Assembly: GCA_900767025.1 (NCBI GenBank)
Contig: CAAFXS010000019.1
Span: 1 to 59,682, forward strand
Length of the DNA: 59,682 nucleotides
Reading direction: 5' to 3'
Source: Clostridia bacterium
GTDB lineage: Bacteria; Bacillota; Clostridia; Oscillospirales; Acutalibacteraceae
Positions 32,584 to 41,113 of this stretch are shown here, piece after piece. Position numbers and translations under genes: made by a program. Positions within the stretch are counted from its first letter, which is position 1. Every line of letters begins with the position of its first letter. The notes below the pieces were generated by a model. That model saw only the letters and a list, made by a program, of their open reading frames with translations, was not told where the DNA came from and made no database searches.

Positions 32584-32934
32584 ATGAATAAAAACAGAGT
32601 TCAGGTTAAAATCGGCGGAGCCTCCTATACAATCGTAACAGAGGACGACCCCGAATATGTTGAAAATCTTGCAGAGCAGATTAATGGTGAAATCCGTTCC
32701 ATCTGTAACGCAAATCCGTCGCTGTCTATGACCCAGGCGGCTGTGCTTGTGGCTCTTGACCAGGCTGACGCCTGCAAAAAGGCTACTGCATCGGGCGATA
32801 ATCTCAGGGTACAGATTAAGGATTACCTTGAGGAAAGTGCCAGAGCAAGGATGGAGGTTGAGGTTGCAAGGCGTGAGGTTGAGCGCCTTAACCGTGAAAT
32901 TTCCGATTTAAGAAACAAGCTTGCAAACAGATAA
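32584..32934 (+). CDS. zapA: Cell division protein ZapA
   Basis: A 116-residue FtsZ-ring stabiliser. The N-terminal half has the ZapA fold (VQVKIGGASYTIVTEDDPEYVENLAEQI-type start) and the C-terminal half is a coiled coil (RMEVEVARREVERLNREI) that forms the tetramer core. It cross-links FtsZ filaments at midcell. I chose the ATG at 32584, after AAGGTG; an upstream in-frame ATG lacks a ribosome site. It heads a run with a U32-family gene and maf, a common order in Clostridia. Confidence 0.92.
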   Translation: MNKNRVQVKIGGASYTIVTEDDPEYVENLAEQINGEIRSICNANPSLSMTQAAVLVALDQADACKKATASGDNLRVQIKDYLEESARARMEVEVARREVERLNREISDLRNKLANR

Positions 32935-32940
32935 GGCAGC

Positions 32941-34950
32941 GTGAATAAAATGAATTTTGAGATTTTGGCTCCTGCCGGCGGTATGGAGTCACTGATTGCC
33001 GGTGTGCGTAGCGGTGCAAATGGGATTTACCTTGGGGGTAAATCCTTTAATGCCCGCCGTAACGCCGGCAATTTTGATAATGAAGAGCTGAAAAAGGCGG
33101 TGGACTACTGCCACAGCCACGGAGTAAAAGCATATCTTACTCTCAACATTTTAATAAGCGACAGCGAATGGGAGCTTGCCTACAACACGGTTAAATCCGC
33201 CTTGGAGGCAGGCGTTGACGCATTTATCGTTCAGGACATCGGCATTATAAAAATGATTAGGGAGCATTTCCCTAATGCACGGCTTCACGGCTCAACACAG
33301 ATGAGCATTATGACACCTAAAGGAGCGGAATATGCAAAGGCTCTCGGTCTGTCAAGAATAGTTCTGCCCCGTGAAATGAGCCTTGAAGAAATTAAGGAAA
33401 TGAGAAAAAGCACTGATTTGGAGCTGGAGCTTTTTGTTCACGGTGCACTTTGTATGTGCGTTTCGGGTCAGTGCTATCTGTCCTCGGTTATCGGCTCAAG
33501 GAGCGGTAACAGGGGCTTGTGTGCCCAGCCCTGCCGTCTGCCCTTTACCGCAAAGGGTGACAAAAACGAATTTGCCCTTTCCCTTAAGGATTTAAGTTTG
33601 GTGGAGCATTTGGGCGAGCTTGATGGTATAACCTCACTGAAAATCGAAGGCAGAATGAAACGACCCGAATATGTCGCCGCCGCCGTTACCGCAGTTAAAA
33701 ATGCAGTTAACGGTAATTTTTCAAATGATGACAGCTTTAGGCTGAAAAGCATTTTTTCACGCAGTGGGTTTACCGACGGCTATTTCACCGCAAAAACAGG
33801 TGCGGGAATGTTCGGCACACGGCAAAAGGAGGATGTAGTCTCCGCCGCAGGTGTGTTAAAGGAAATCAGCCGCACCTATGATAAGGAAAATCCTCTGCTG
33901 CCTATGGATATGCATTTTTCCTGCAAGGCAGGTGAGCCCTGTGTTTTAACCGCTGACGCTCTCGGAAAAACCGTAACGGTTAAGGGTGATATTCCCGAAG
34001 CCGCCGTTAACAAGCCTATGCCTGCCGAAGCTGTTGTTGCAAGGCTTTCAAAGCTTGGAGGGACACAGTTTTATCCAAATCATATCACCGCGGAGGTTGG
34101 CGAAAATCTTATTGTCCCTGCATCAAAAATCAACGAGCTAAGGCGCAAGGCAGTGGAAAATATAACAAAACCAAAGGAAATAACGGTTGCTTCAAAGCCT
34201 CTTACCATTCCTGAATTTAAGGAGAAAAGCTCTGTTCCATATGCCAACGCATCTTTTAAAAGTGCAGATCAAATCCCGGACAGGCACCCTTTTAAAAATG
34301 TGTTCATTCCTGTTGACAGTCCCTTGGAGGACTTTATCGACAACCGTGCTGGCGCAGCTTTGCCAAGAGGCTTGTTAGGTGTGGAAAGCAAGCTGAAATC
34401 ACAGCTTGAACGGCTGAAAAAAGCAGGTGTATCAAAGGTTCTATGCCCAAACATCGGTGCATATCAGCTTGCAAAGGATATGGGTTTCACGGTTTTCGGT
34501 GATTTCGGGCTGAACATTTATAACAGTCAGTCGGCACAAATGATTGACAATCCTATATTATCCTTTGAACTGACACTTGAGCAGGCAAACAGAATTAATG
34601 CCCCCAACACAGGCATTATCGCCTATGGCAAAATTCCCCTTATGCTCACAAGGAACTGCCCTGTTAAAAACAGCATCGGCTGTGGCGAGTGCCAAAAAAA
34701 CGGAAGCCTTACGGACAGAAAGGGCTATAAATTTGATGTAATCTGCTCAAACTATCCCTGTGCGGAGATTTTAAACCCTGTGCCTGTTTATATGCTTGAC
34801 AGGCTTGATGAAATCAAAACCGACTTTATTCACCTTTATTTCACCACGGAAACCGCGGGCGAGGTTGAACAGATTATCGAGCTATACAAATCGGGGGCAA
34901 AGCCACCCTTTAAATACACAAGAGGACTATATCAAAGAGGTACGCTTTAA
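32941..34950 (+). CDS. U32-family protein, probable RNA hydroxylation enzyme (RlhA/TrhP-like)
   Basis: A 669-residue member of the peptidase U32 family. The N-terminal TIM-like part starts NFEILAPAGGMESLIAGVRSG and contains HGALCMCVSGQCYLSSVIGS with clustered cysteines, then GLCAQPCRLPF. A C-terminal region of DUF3656 type has further cysteines (NCPVKNSIGCGECQ, CSNYPC). Family members of this form take part in prephenate-dependent hydroxylation of 23S rRNA (RlhA) or tRNA (TrhP), probably using an iron-sulfur cluster, rather than in proteolysis. A GTG at 32941 with AAGG close upstream is used here; an ATG three codons later is possible. maf overlaps its stop by one base. Confidence 0.88.
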   Translation: MNKMNFEILAPAGGMESLIAGVRSGANGIYLGGKSFNARRNAGNFDNEELKKAVDYCHSHGVKAYLTLNILISDSEWELAYNTVKSALEAGVDAFIVQDIGIIKMIREHFPNARLHGSTQMSIMTPKGAEYAKALGLSRIVLPREMSLEEIKEMRKSTDLELELFVHGALCMCVSGQCYLSSVIGSRSGNRGLCAQPCRLPFTAKGDKNEFALSLKDLSLVEHLGELDGITSLKIEGRMKRPEYVAAAVTAVKNAVNGNFSNDDSFRLKSIFSRSGFTDGYFTAKTGAGMFGTRQKEDVVSAAGVLKEISRTYDKENPLLPMDMHFSCKAGEPCVLTADALGKTVTVKGDIPEAAVNKPMPAEAVVARLSKLGGTQFYPNHITAEVGENLIVPASKINELRRKAVENITKPKEITVASKPLTIPEFKEKSSVPYANASFKSADQIPDRHPFKNVFIPVDSPLEDFIDNRAGAALPRGLLGVESKLKSQLERLKKAGVSKVLCPNIGAYQLAKDMGFTVFGDFGLNIYNSQSAQMIDNPILSFELTLEQANRINAPNTGIIAYGKIPLMLTRNCPVKNSIGCGECQKNGSLTDRKGYKFDVICSNYPCAEILNPVPVYMLDRLDEIKTDFIHLYFTTETAGEVEQIIELYKSGAKPPFKYTRGLYQRGTL

Positions 34951-35486
34951 TGCTTATACTTGCATCAAAATCACCAAGAAGAAAAGAGCTTTTAAGCTTA
35001 ATTACTGAAAATTTTGTAATAAAAACCGCAAATGTTGACGAGACTCTGCCCCGGGGAATAACACCCGACAAGGCAGTGGAATACCTGTCAAAAATCAAGG
35101 CAGAGCCATTTGCCAACGGTGTTGACACTGTTATCGGGGCAGACACGGTTGTTGCCGTTGACGGCAAAATTCTCGGCAAGCCTGCAAACAGGCAGGAGGC
35201 TTTTGATATGCTCAAGACCTTGAGCGGAAAGTATCACAGTGTTTTCACAGGCGTTACCGTAATCAAGCCTGAAGGCACCGTTACCTTTTCGGTGGAAACA
35301 AGGGTGAAATTTTTTGATTTAACCGATGATGAAATCAACGCCTACATAGCCACAGGCGAGTGCGACGACAAGGCAGGAGCCTACGGTATTCAGGGCAAGG
35401 GTGCACTGCTGGTTGAAAAAATTGACGGCGACTATTTTAATGTTGTGGGTCTGCCTGTAAGCCTTGTCAATAAATTCCTTAATTAG
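34950..35486 (+). CDS. maf: Maf-family nucleotide pyrophosphatase
   Basis: A 178-residue house-cleaning enzyme that hydrolyses non-canonical or modified nucleoside triphosphates such as dTTP, UTP or m5UTP to monophosphates. It starts LILASKSPRRKELLSLI, with the conserved Ser/Arg phosphate loop, has TVIGADTVVAVDGKILGKP near residue 65 and GAYGIQGKGALLVEKIDGDY near 145. It starts on the stop of the U32 gene (TAATG), so is translationally coupled, and it also occurs near division genes in other bacteria, which is why it was first named a septum inhibitor. Confidence 0.95.
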   Translation: MLILASKSPRRKELLSLITENFVIKTANVDETLPRGITPDKAVEYLSKIKAEPFANGVDTVIGADTVVAVDGKILGKPANRQEAFDMLKTLSGKYHSVFTGVTVIKPEGTVTFSVETRVKFFDLTDDEINAYIATGECDDKAGAYGIQGKGALLVEKIDGDYFNVVGLPVSLVNKFLN

Positions 35487-35517
35487 ACATTTTTTCAAAT
35501 TCTGTACTTTAAAATAC

Positions 35518-35546
35518 TTGAAAAATATAACAATTCGTGTTATTAT
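35518..35546 (+). promoter_or_regulatory. Promoter of the PHP phosphatase gene
   Basis: TTGAAA (35518-35523), 17-base spacer, TATTAT (35541-35546). A short GCGAGC/GCTCGC hairpin (35566-35581) lies in the leader. Confidence 0.65.
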
Positions 35547-35625
35547 TATAGTGGTATCCAATTTGCGAGCGACGGCTCGCTGTTGGTAAAAGCAATATCC
35601 CACCGACTTTGAAAGGAGATTTGTT

Positions 35626-36510
35626 ATGGCAGCAGATTTACATTGTCATACTAAACTAAGTGACGGCTCAGTAGGTATTGAAGACCTTATCGTCATTGCT
35701 CAAAAAAGCGGAATAGATACTATTGCCATAACAGACCACGACTGCCTTGCAGGTACGGTAAGAGGACAGGTAATCGGTAAACGCTACGGAGTTAACATTA
35801 TCCCCGGCGTTGAGCTATCCGCATTCGACAGTGAGGCAGGCAAAAGAGTTCATATCCTTTGCTATCTTGCCGATAAGCCCGACAGGCTTGAGGGCCTTTG
35901 CAAGCGCACCTCCGTGGCAAGAAAAAGAGCAGGTCAGATTATGATGCTCAAGGTTGCGGCTCGCTTTCCTGTTTCCAACGACTTTATAATCGGTCACGCA
36001 TCAGGCTCAACCAACCTGTTCAAGCAGCATATTATGCATGCGCTGATGGACGCCGGCTACACAAGCACAATTTACGGCGACCTTTACGATACGCTTTTTT
36101 TGCAAAACAGCGAATACAACCTCCTTGCCCCCATTAAATATCCTGAGGTTTCGGAGGTTATTGAGGAAATTCACGGTGCAGGCGGCATAGCAGTGCTTGC
36201 CCATCCTTACAAATACGACAACATACCCGAGCTTGAAAAATACGTTCAAATGGGTCTTGACGGTGTTGAGGTATGGTATCCCGGCGCAAGCGAGGAGAAT
36301 ATTCAGGAGGCCTCCGCCTTCTGCAAAAAGCACAAGCTATTGCAAACCGGCGGTTCAGATTTCCACGGAATTTACGGCAGACACACCGTAACCATCGGCA
36401 CAAGCCTTACACCTGACGAGCATTTGGACAAGCTTTTAGGCTACAAGGCTAAAAAGAAAAGAGCCGCCCGCAAGGCTGAAAAGGAAGCCCTTGCAAAAGC
36501 GGAGGAATAA
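35626..36510 (+). CDS. PHP-domain phosphoesterase (RNase AM-like)
   Basis: A 294-residue metal-dependent phosphoesterase. It has the PHP motifs: ADLHCHTKLSDGS at the start, ITDHDCLAGT, GVELSAFD, VLAHPYKY near residue 190 and TGGSDFHGIYG near 245, providing histidines and acids for three metals. Enzymes of this form (YciV/RNase AM-like) cleave 3',5'-nucleoside bisphosphates or 5' ends of RNA. The C-terminus is rich in Lys, Arg and Ala (KKKRAARKAEKEALAKAEE-like), which may contact RNA. Single gene with its own promoter and terminator. Confidence 0.9.
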   Translation: MAADLHCHTKLSDGSVGIEDLIVIAQKSGIDTIAITDHDCLAGTVRGQVIGKRYGVNIIPGVELSAFDSEAGKRVHILCYLADKPDRLEGLCKRTSVARKRAGQIMMLKVAARFPVSNDFIIGHASGSTNLFKQHIMHALMDAGYTSTIYGDLYDTLFLQNSEYNLLAPIKYPEVSEVIEEIHGAGGIAVLAHPYKYDNIPELEKYVQMGLDGVEVWYPGASEENIQEASAFCKKHKLLQTGGSDFHGIYGRHTVTIGTSLTPDEHLDKLLGYKAKKKRAARKAEKEALAKAEE

Positions 36511-36517
36511 ATTATTC

Positions 36518-36545
36518 AGCAGGTGATTTTCACCTGCTTTTTTTA
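36518..36545 (+). terminator. Terminator after the PHP gene
   Basis: AGCAGGTGA pairs with TCACCTGCT, followed by a T-run. Confidence 0.88.
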
Positions 36546-36574
36546 TTGACATTTGTCGTTAATAATTGTACTAT
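36546..36574 (+). promoter_or_regulatory. Promoter of the alpha-galactosidase gene
   Basis: Consensus TTGACA (36546-36551), 17-base spacer, TACTAT (36569-36574), directly after the preceding terminator. Confidence 0.75.
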
Positions 36575-36603
36575 CAAAATAGTAAATTAAGGACGGTGTT
36601 GAT

Positions 36604-37905
36604 ATGCACAGAAAGCTTGCTAAAACTCCACCGCTGGGCTGGAACAGCTGGGACTGCTTCGGCGCAGGAGTTAACGAAAAACAAATTAAAGAAAATGCAG
36701 ACTATATGGCAAAGCACCTTAAACAGTATGGCTGGGAATACATTGTCTGCGACATTCAGTGGTATGAGCCAAAGGCAAAGGACAACAATTATTTCAGCTT
36801 TACCGAGCTGAATATGGACGAATACGGCAGGCTTATCCCTGCTGAAAACCGTTTTCCAAGTGCAAAAAACGGCAACGGCTTTAAGGACATTGCCGACTAC
36901 TGCCACGCTTTAGGCCTTAAATTCGGTATACATATTATGAGGGGTATTCCTCGCCAGGCTGCCCACGCAAACACACCTATTAAAAACAGTAAATACACTG
37001 CAAGGCAGGCGGCTCACCATTTTTCCGTCTGCTCCTGGAACACCGATATGTACGGTATGTATAACTGTCAGGCGGCGCAGGATTACTACAACTCGATTTT
37101 TGAGCTTTACGCACAGTGGGGCGTTGATTTCATCAAGTGCGATGATATCTGCGTTACGGAATTTCGTCAGTGGGATAATCCTTATTCCGCCGATTATGAA
37201 ATTGAAATGATACGAAAAGCCATTGACAACTGCGGCAGAGATATGGTGCTTTCCCTTTCTCCCGGCCCGGCGCACATTGAAAATGCCGACCACTTGGCAA
37301 AAAATGCAAATATGTGGCGAATGACAGGGGATTTCTGGGATGACTGGGGTAAGCTTCACGATATGTTTGACAAGTGCCTGCTTTGGCAGGACAGAGTAAG
37401 ACCCGGCAATTATCCAGACTGCGATATGCTGCCTTTAGGCAGGCTATCCAAAAACGGCGTTTGCCACGGACCCAGGGACAGAATGACACAGTTCACAAAG
37501 CCCGAACAGTTAACAATGATGAGCCTTTGGGGAATTTTTAAAAGTCCGCTGATGATGGGCGGAAATATGCCCGACAATGACGAGTGGACACTGTCACTGC
37601 TGACCAACGGCGAATATATGAAAATGCACAGGGAGTGCTACAGTGCACACCAGCATTACAGAAACGAGAAAAACGGCAGTGGTGAAATCATTTGGATTGC
37701 CAACGGCAAGGGCTGTAAATACGCGGCACTGTTCAACACCTCACCAAAGCCACGCATCGTTAAGCTAAATCTGTCAGATATCCTTATGCCTGATAAAAAA
37801 TACTCGGTTTATAATATTTGGAAAAAGGAAGATTTGGGAACATTCAAAAACACCTTTAAAGCAAATGTTGAACCCCACGGAGCAGTATTAATCAAAATTT
37901 TATAA
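36604..37905 (+). CDS. Alpha-galactosidase, glycoside hydrolase family 27
   Basis: A 433-residue GH27 enzyme without a signal peptide, so cytoplasmic. It starts TPPLGWNSWDCFGAGVNE, the family signature, has CDIQWYEP in place of the usual DDGW, VDFIKCDDI near residue 173 (nucleophile Asp), and MTGDFWDDWGKL near 240 where the acid/base Asp lies. The C-terminal 90 residues form the beta domain. It probably removes terminal alpha-galactose from imported raffinose-type sugars or melibiose, though the altered QW position could change specificity (for example to alpha-N-acetylgalactosamine or arabinopyranose). No transporter lies beside it. Confidence 0.92.
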   Translation: MHRKLAKTPPLGWNSWDCFGAGVNEKQIKENADYMAKHLKQYGWEYIVCDIQWYEPKAKDNNYFSFTELNMDEYGRLIPAENRFPSAKNGNGFKDIADYCHALGLKFGIHIMRGIPRQAAHANTPIKNSKYTARQAAHHFSVCSWNTDMYGMYNCQAAQDYYNSIFELYAQWGVDFIKCDDICVTEFRQWDNPYSADYEIEMIRKAIDNCGRDMVLSLSPGPAHIENADHLAKNANMWRMTGDFWDDWGKLHDMFDKCLLWQDRVRPGNYPDCDMLPLGRLSKNGVCHGPRDRMTQFTKPEQLTMMSLWGIFKSPLMMGGNMPDNDEWTLSLLTNGEYMKMHRECYSAHQHYRNEKNGSGEIIWIANGKGCKYAALFNTSPKPRIVKLNLSDILMPDKKYSVYNIWKKEDLGTFKNTFKANVEPHGAVLIKIL

Positions 37906-37907
37906 GT

Positions 37908-37938
37908 AAAGCACAGAGCATTTTGCTCTGTGCTTTTT
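37908..37938. terminator. Bidirectional terminator after the alpha-galactosidase gene
   Basis: AAAGCACAGAGCA pairs with TGCTCTGTGCTTT, with a T-run; it lies between convergent genes. Confidence 0.9.
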
Positions 37939-37943
37939 CACTT

Positions 37944-38744
37944 TTATTTTACAAGCTTGCCGTCAAAGGAAGTAATCAAATTTCCGTCGGCATCCCAACT
38001 GATATCAGTTGCTGAATAACACAGATTACCGTTATCGTCGGAATATGTTTCAAAATCATCATTCATTTCAAAGGACTCATCGTTATCGTAAATCAAATAT
38101 CCCTCGGGAGTTACATAGCAATAATAATCATACTTGGTTTCTCCGTTAACAAGATAGCAGTCAAGCTCCTCTGTTTCCTTATAGATAAAGGCGTTGCCGT
38201 CTTTGTCATAGAAGGGAACCTCCTCACCTGTCTTGTAGGCATTGCCCTTCATATCGTAATAAACCTTTTCGCCGTCAACCTCAAAGCCGTAGCGGATATC
38301 AAGCATATCCTCAAAATCGCTGAACATTTCGTCCATTTCTTCCGAAAATTCGGGGCTTTCCGCTAATTCAATAATCTTAGTCGATACATTAAATCCGAAA
38401 ACGCTTCCAAGTATTGTGGCACAGACATAAAGCACAATTGCAATAATTACGCAGGTCTTTCTCTTTTTTGAGTTGCTTTCCCTGTCGGGAATTTCCATCT
38501 CTGCGGCGGCAAGGTTGTACTTGCTCTTGTTGCAAAGATAAACGATTGTAACAATAATCGGGAAGAAGAAAGCAAGCACCATATATGTAGTCCTGCTCTT
38601 AACTGCCTTCGCCTTGCAGTCATAACCGATTGCAAGCATTGTTGCAACATTAAAGCCAACTGAAAGCAGCATTGTTGCTAAATACAATCCGACACTTTCC
38701 TTCAATAAATCCAAAAGCACCGACATAATCTCTGACTCAACCAT
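37944..38744 (-). CDS. Membrane protein with acidic tyrosine-rich C-terminal part, unknown function
   Basis: A 266-residue protein with two or three membrane segments in the first half (near 15-35, 45-65 and 90-110), followed by an acidic, Tyr-rich outer region of short strands (for example VYYDMKGNAYKTGEEVPFYD and LIYDNDESFEMNDDF), a pattern of repeated tyrosine/acidic strand units recalling WG-like or beta-propeller-type repeats. No family is recognised firmly. I chose the ATG at 38744 because GAGGAG lies eight bases upstream. A single gene; the outer part may bind a ligand or carbohydrate. Confidence 0.68.
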   Translation of the reverse strand: MVESEIMSVLLDLLKESVGLYLATMLLSVGFNVATMLAIGYDCKAKAVKSRTTYMVLAFFFPIIVTIVYLCNKSKYNLAAAEMEIPDRESNSKKRKTCVIIAIVLYVCATILGSVFGFNVSTKIIELAESPEFSEEMDEMFSDFEDMLDIRYGFEVDGEKVYYDMKGNAYKTGEEVPFYDKDGNAFIYKETEELDCYLVNGETKYDYYCYVTPEGYLIYDNDESFEMNDDFETYSDDNGNLCYSATDISWDADGNLITSFDGKLVK

Positions 38745-38822
38745 AATATACACTCCTCATTCAAAAATTTTTATGGTGTAACTACATTATTTAGTACGGT
38801 AATTCAGTTTGTCAACAAATTG

Positions 38823-39470
38823 TCAATATCCCAGCTCTTCACCTACAAAAATAACCTTTATTCTGTCCTTATGCCTTTGCTTTGCAGACACAACATAGTT
38901 ACAGCAAACACGCTGTGGGCTCTGACAGCCGTCGCACATCAGCGGATTTTCACTGTTAAGGCTGATGCACTTGCCTGTTACATTGCAGGGTGTTTTGCAG
39001 TCAAGCCTTTTTGTATTTGCAGGAGCGCACACGGTTTTAACTCTGTTAACCGCTTCGTTGATATCTTTCACTATTTTGTTTACACCCACAACCATTATTA
39101 CCTGTCGAGGACCGTAAACAATGCAGGCAACACGGTTTGAGTTGCCGTCAACATTGTAAAGCTCGCCGTTTTCGGTAACTGCATTTGATGAGCAAAAATA
39201 AGTGTCGCAGCCAAAGGCACGGATATATGCCTGACGAAGCGCCTCACCCTCCAGCCCGGTTCTGTCGATAAAATCATAGTCACCGCTGTTAAGCAAATCC
39301 ATTACACCGCACTGCTTAAGGCTTTGCGAACCGCCGTTTGATACACTTTCGCCCTTGGCGGTAAGTGTTTTGATAAGAGGCACAACCTCCTCCTTTGCTT
39401 CAACAAAATAAGGTTTAATTCCGTTTTTCTCCAGATTAGCCATAGTTTTTTCAACAACTGCTTTATCCAT
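38823..39470 (-). CDS. LUD-domain protein with cysteine-rich C-terminus
   Basis: A 215-residue LUD-domain (LutC/YkgG-type) protein. The core includes GESVSNGGSQSLKQCGVMDLL near residue 40, TYFCSSNAVTENGELYNVDG near 90 and YGPRQVIMVVGVNKIV near 120. The C-terminal 55 residues hold about eight cysteines (CKTPCNVTGKC and CDGCQSPQRVCC), suggesting a metal or iron-sulfur site. LUD proteins are linked with lactate oxidation but this single-domain version in Clostridia has no settled role. The first base of its start overlaps the stop of yifB. Confidence 0.88.
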   Translation of the reverse strand: MDKAVVEKTMANLEKNGIKPYFVEAKEEVVPLIKTLTAKGESVSNGGSQSLKQCGVMDLLNSGDYDFIDRTGLEGEALRQAYIRAFGCDTYFCSSNAVTENGELYNVDGNSNRVACIVYGPRQVIMVVGVNKIVKDINEAVNRVKTVCAPANTKRLDCKTPCNVTGKCISLNSENPLMCDGCQSPQRVCCNYVVSAKQRHKDRIKVIFVGEELGY

Positions 39471-41005
39471 TATAATTCCTCCGAATTCCAGTATTTTCTG
39501 TCAAGTGAGCGGTACTGCACCGCCTCGGCAATATGGGGCATTTCAATATTTTCACTGCCCTCTAAATCCGCAATAGTCCTTGCAAGTCTTAAAATTTTGT
39601 CATAAGCTCTTGCTGAAAGTCCCAGCCGTTCAAAGCTGAGCTTTAACAAATTATCCGCATCCGGTGACAAAATGCAAAATTCCTTCGTCATTTTCGGGGT
39701 CATTTTTGCATTGCAGGTAACACCTGTGCCCTGAAAACGATTTCGCTGAATTTCCCTTGCTTTGTCCACACGCTTTTTGATTTCCGCGGAGCTTTCCTCC
39801 TTGCTTTTTGCGGAAAGCTGTTCGTACTCAACAGGCGCAACCTCAATATGAATGTCTATTCTGTCAAGGATAGGCCCTGAAATTTTATCCATATACCGTT
39901 TCTTTGCGGCGTCGGTGCACTTGCACTCCTTGGTGGGATGACCGTAGTACCCACAGGGGCAGGGGTTCATTGCCGCCACAAGCATTATACTTGATGGATA
40001 TGTAACAGAGCCTGACGCACGGGAAATATTTACAACGCCGTCCTCAATAGGCTGGCGCAGTGACTCCTTTGCCCTGCGGTCAAATTCGGGGAATTCATCC
40101 ATAAACATAACGCCGTTGTGTGCGAGGCTGATTTCACCGGGACGGATAACCGCGCCGCCGCCTGTTAACGCCTGTGCAGATACAGTGTAGTGGGGTGACC
40201 TAAAAGGACGGCGCTTAACAAGTGCCTTACCCTCGGGAATTTTTCCTGCAATGGAATAAACCGATGTGGTTTCAAGCTTTTCCTCAAAGCTCATATCGGG
40301 CAAAATTGTAGGCAACCTTTTTGCAAGCATTGATTTGCCTGCTCCGGGAGGACCTATCATCAGGCAGTTGTGACCGCCTGCCGCCGCAATCTCCAAGGCT
40401 CTTTTTGCCTCGTGCTGACCCTTAACCTCGGAAAAATCAACTGTGTATGCCCTTTCCTTTTCATCTTCCTCAAGGGTTTTGCAGGGCTCAATTATTTTTT
40501 CACCTGAAAGGTGGAGCATAACATCAATAACATTTTCGGCAGGAATAACCTCTATCCCGTCAAGCACACCGCCCTCACGCTCGTTAGCCTTGGGGATAAT
40601 TACGGATTTAACACCTTTGTCTCTTGCCTTTATCAGCATGGGCAAAATGCCGTTTACCCCTCTGATTTCACCGTCAAGGGACAGCTCGCCCACAAAGGCA
40701 CAGCCCTCGGTTTCACCCTTTAGCTGACCGCTGGCTTTGAGAATTGATACAAGCACCGGCAAATCATAAAGGGAGCCTTCCTTTTTTATATCCGCAGGAG
40801 CGATATTAACCGTTATCCGCGACAGCGGAAAATTAAGACGGCAGTTTTTAACGGAGGCACGGACTCTTTCACGGCTTTCCTTAACAACCGCGTCAGGCAA
40901 GCCCACCAAATCAAATTTAGGAAGTCCCTGGCTTATATCACATTCCACCGTTACCTCATAGGCATCAAGGCCTAACAAGCCCAGGCTTTTTACTTTTGCA
41001 TACAT
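39470..41005 (-). CDS. YifB/ComM-family Mg-chelatase-like AAA+ ATPase
   Basis: A 511-residue protein with an N-terminal Lon-like domain (GLDAYEVTVECDISQGLPKFD, VGLPDAVVKESRERV), an AAA+ module with Walker A GPPGAGKSMLAKRLP near residue 219 and sensor regions (MFMDEFPEFDRRAKESLRQP), a zinc-type CPCGYYGHPTKEC, and a C-terminal Mg-chelatase helical domain. The relative ComM is a helicase for branch migration during natural transformation; YifB in non-competent species is less understood. Length is standard. It overlaps the start of the LUD gene by one base. Confidence 0.94.
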   Translation of the reverse strand: MYAKVKSLGLLGLDAYEVTVECDISQGLPKFDLVGLPDAVVKESRERVRASVKNCRLNFPLSRITVNIAPADIKKEGSLYDLPVLVSILKASGQLKGETEGCAFVGELSLDGEIRGVNGILPMLIKARDKGVKSVIIPKANEREGGVLDGIEVIPAENVIDVMLHLSGEKIIEPCKTLEEDEKERAYTVDFSEVKGQHEAKRALEIAAAGGHNCLMIGPPGAGKSMLAKRLPTILPDMSFEEKLETTSVYSIAGKIPEGKALVKRRPFRSPHYTVSAQALTGGGAVIRPGEISLAHNGVMFMDEFPEFDRRAKESLRQPIEDGVVNISRASGSVTYPSSIMLVAAMNPCPCGYYGHPTKECKCTDAAKKRYMDKISGPILDRIDIHIEVAPVEYEQLSAKSKEESSAEIKKRVDKAREIQRNRFQGTGVTCNAKMTPKMTKEFCILSPDADNLLKLSFERLGLSARAYDKILRLARTIADLEGSENIEMPHIAEAVQYRSLDRKYWNSEEL

Positions 41006-41047
41006 TTCATCACCGCCATAAAATTATTATATCAACAAATGTCATTA

Positions 41048-41076
41048 TTGACAATAGATTTTAATAAGGTTAAAAT
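41048..41076 (+). promoter_or_regulatory. Promoter of the phosphoglucomutase gene
   Basis: Consensus TTGACA (41048-41053), 17-base spacer, TAAAAT (41071-41076). Confidence 0.78.
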
Positions 41077-41113
41077 AAGATATGAAATTATAAAGGTTTA
41101 AGGATGTGTTCTT

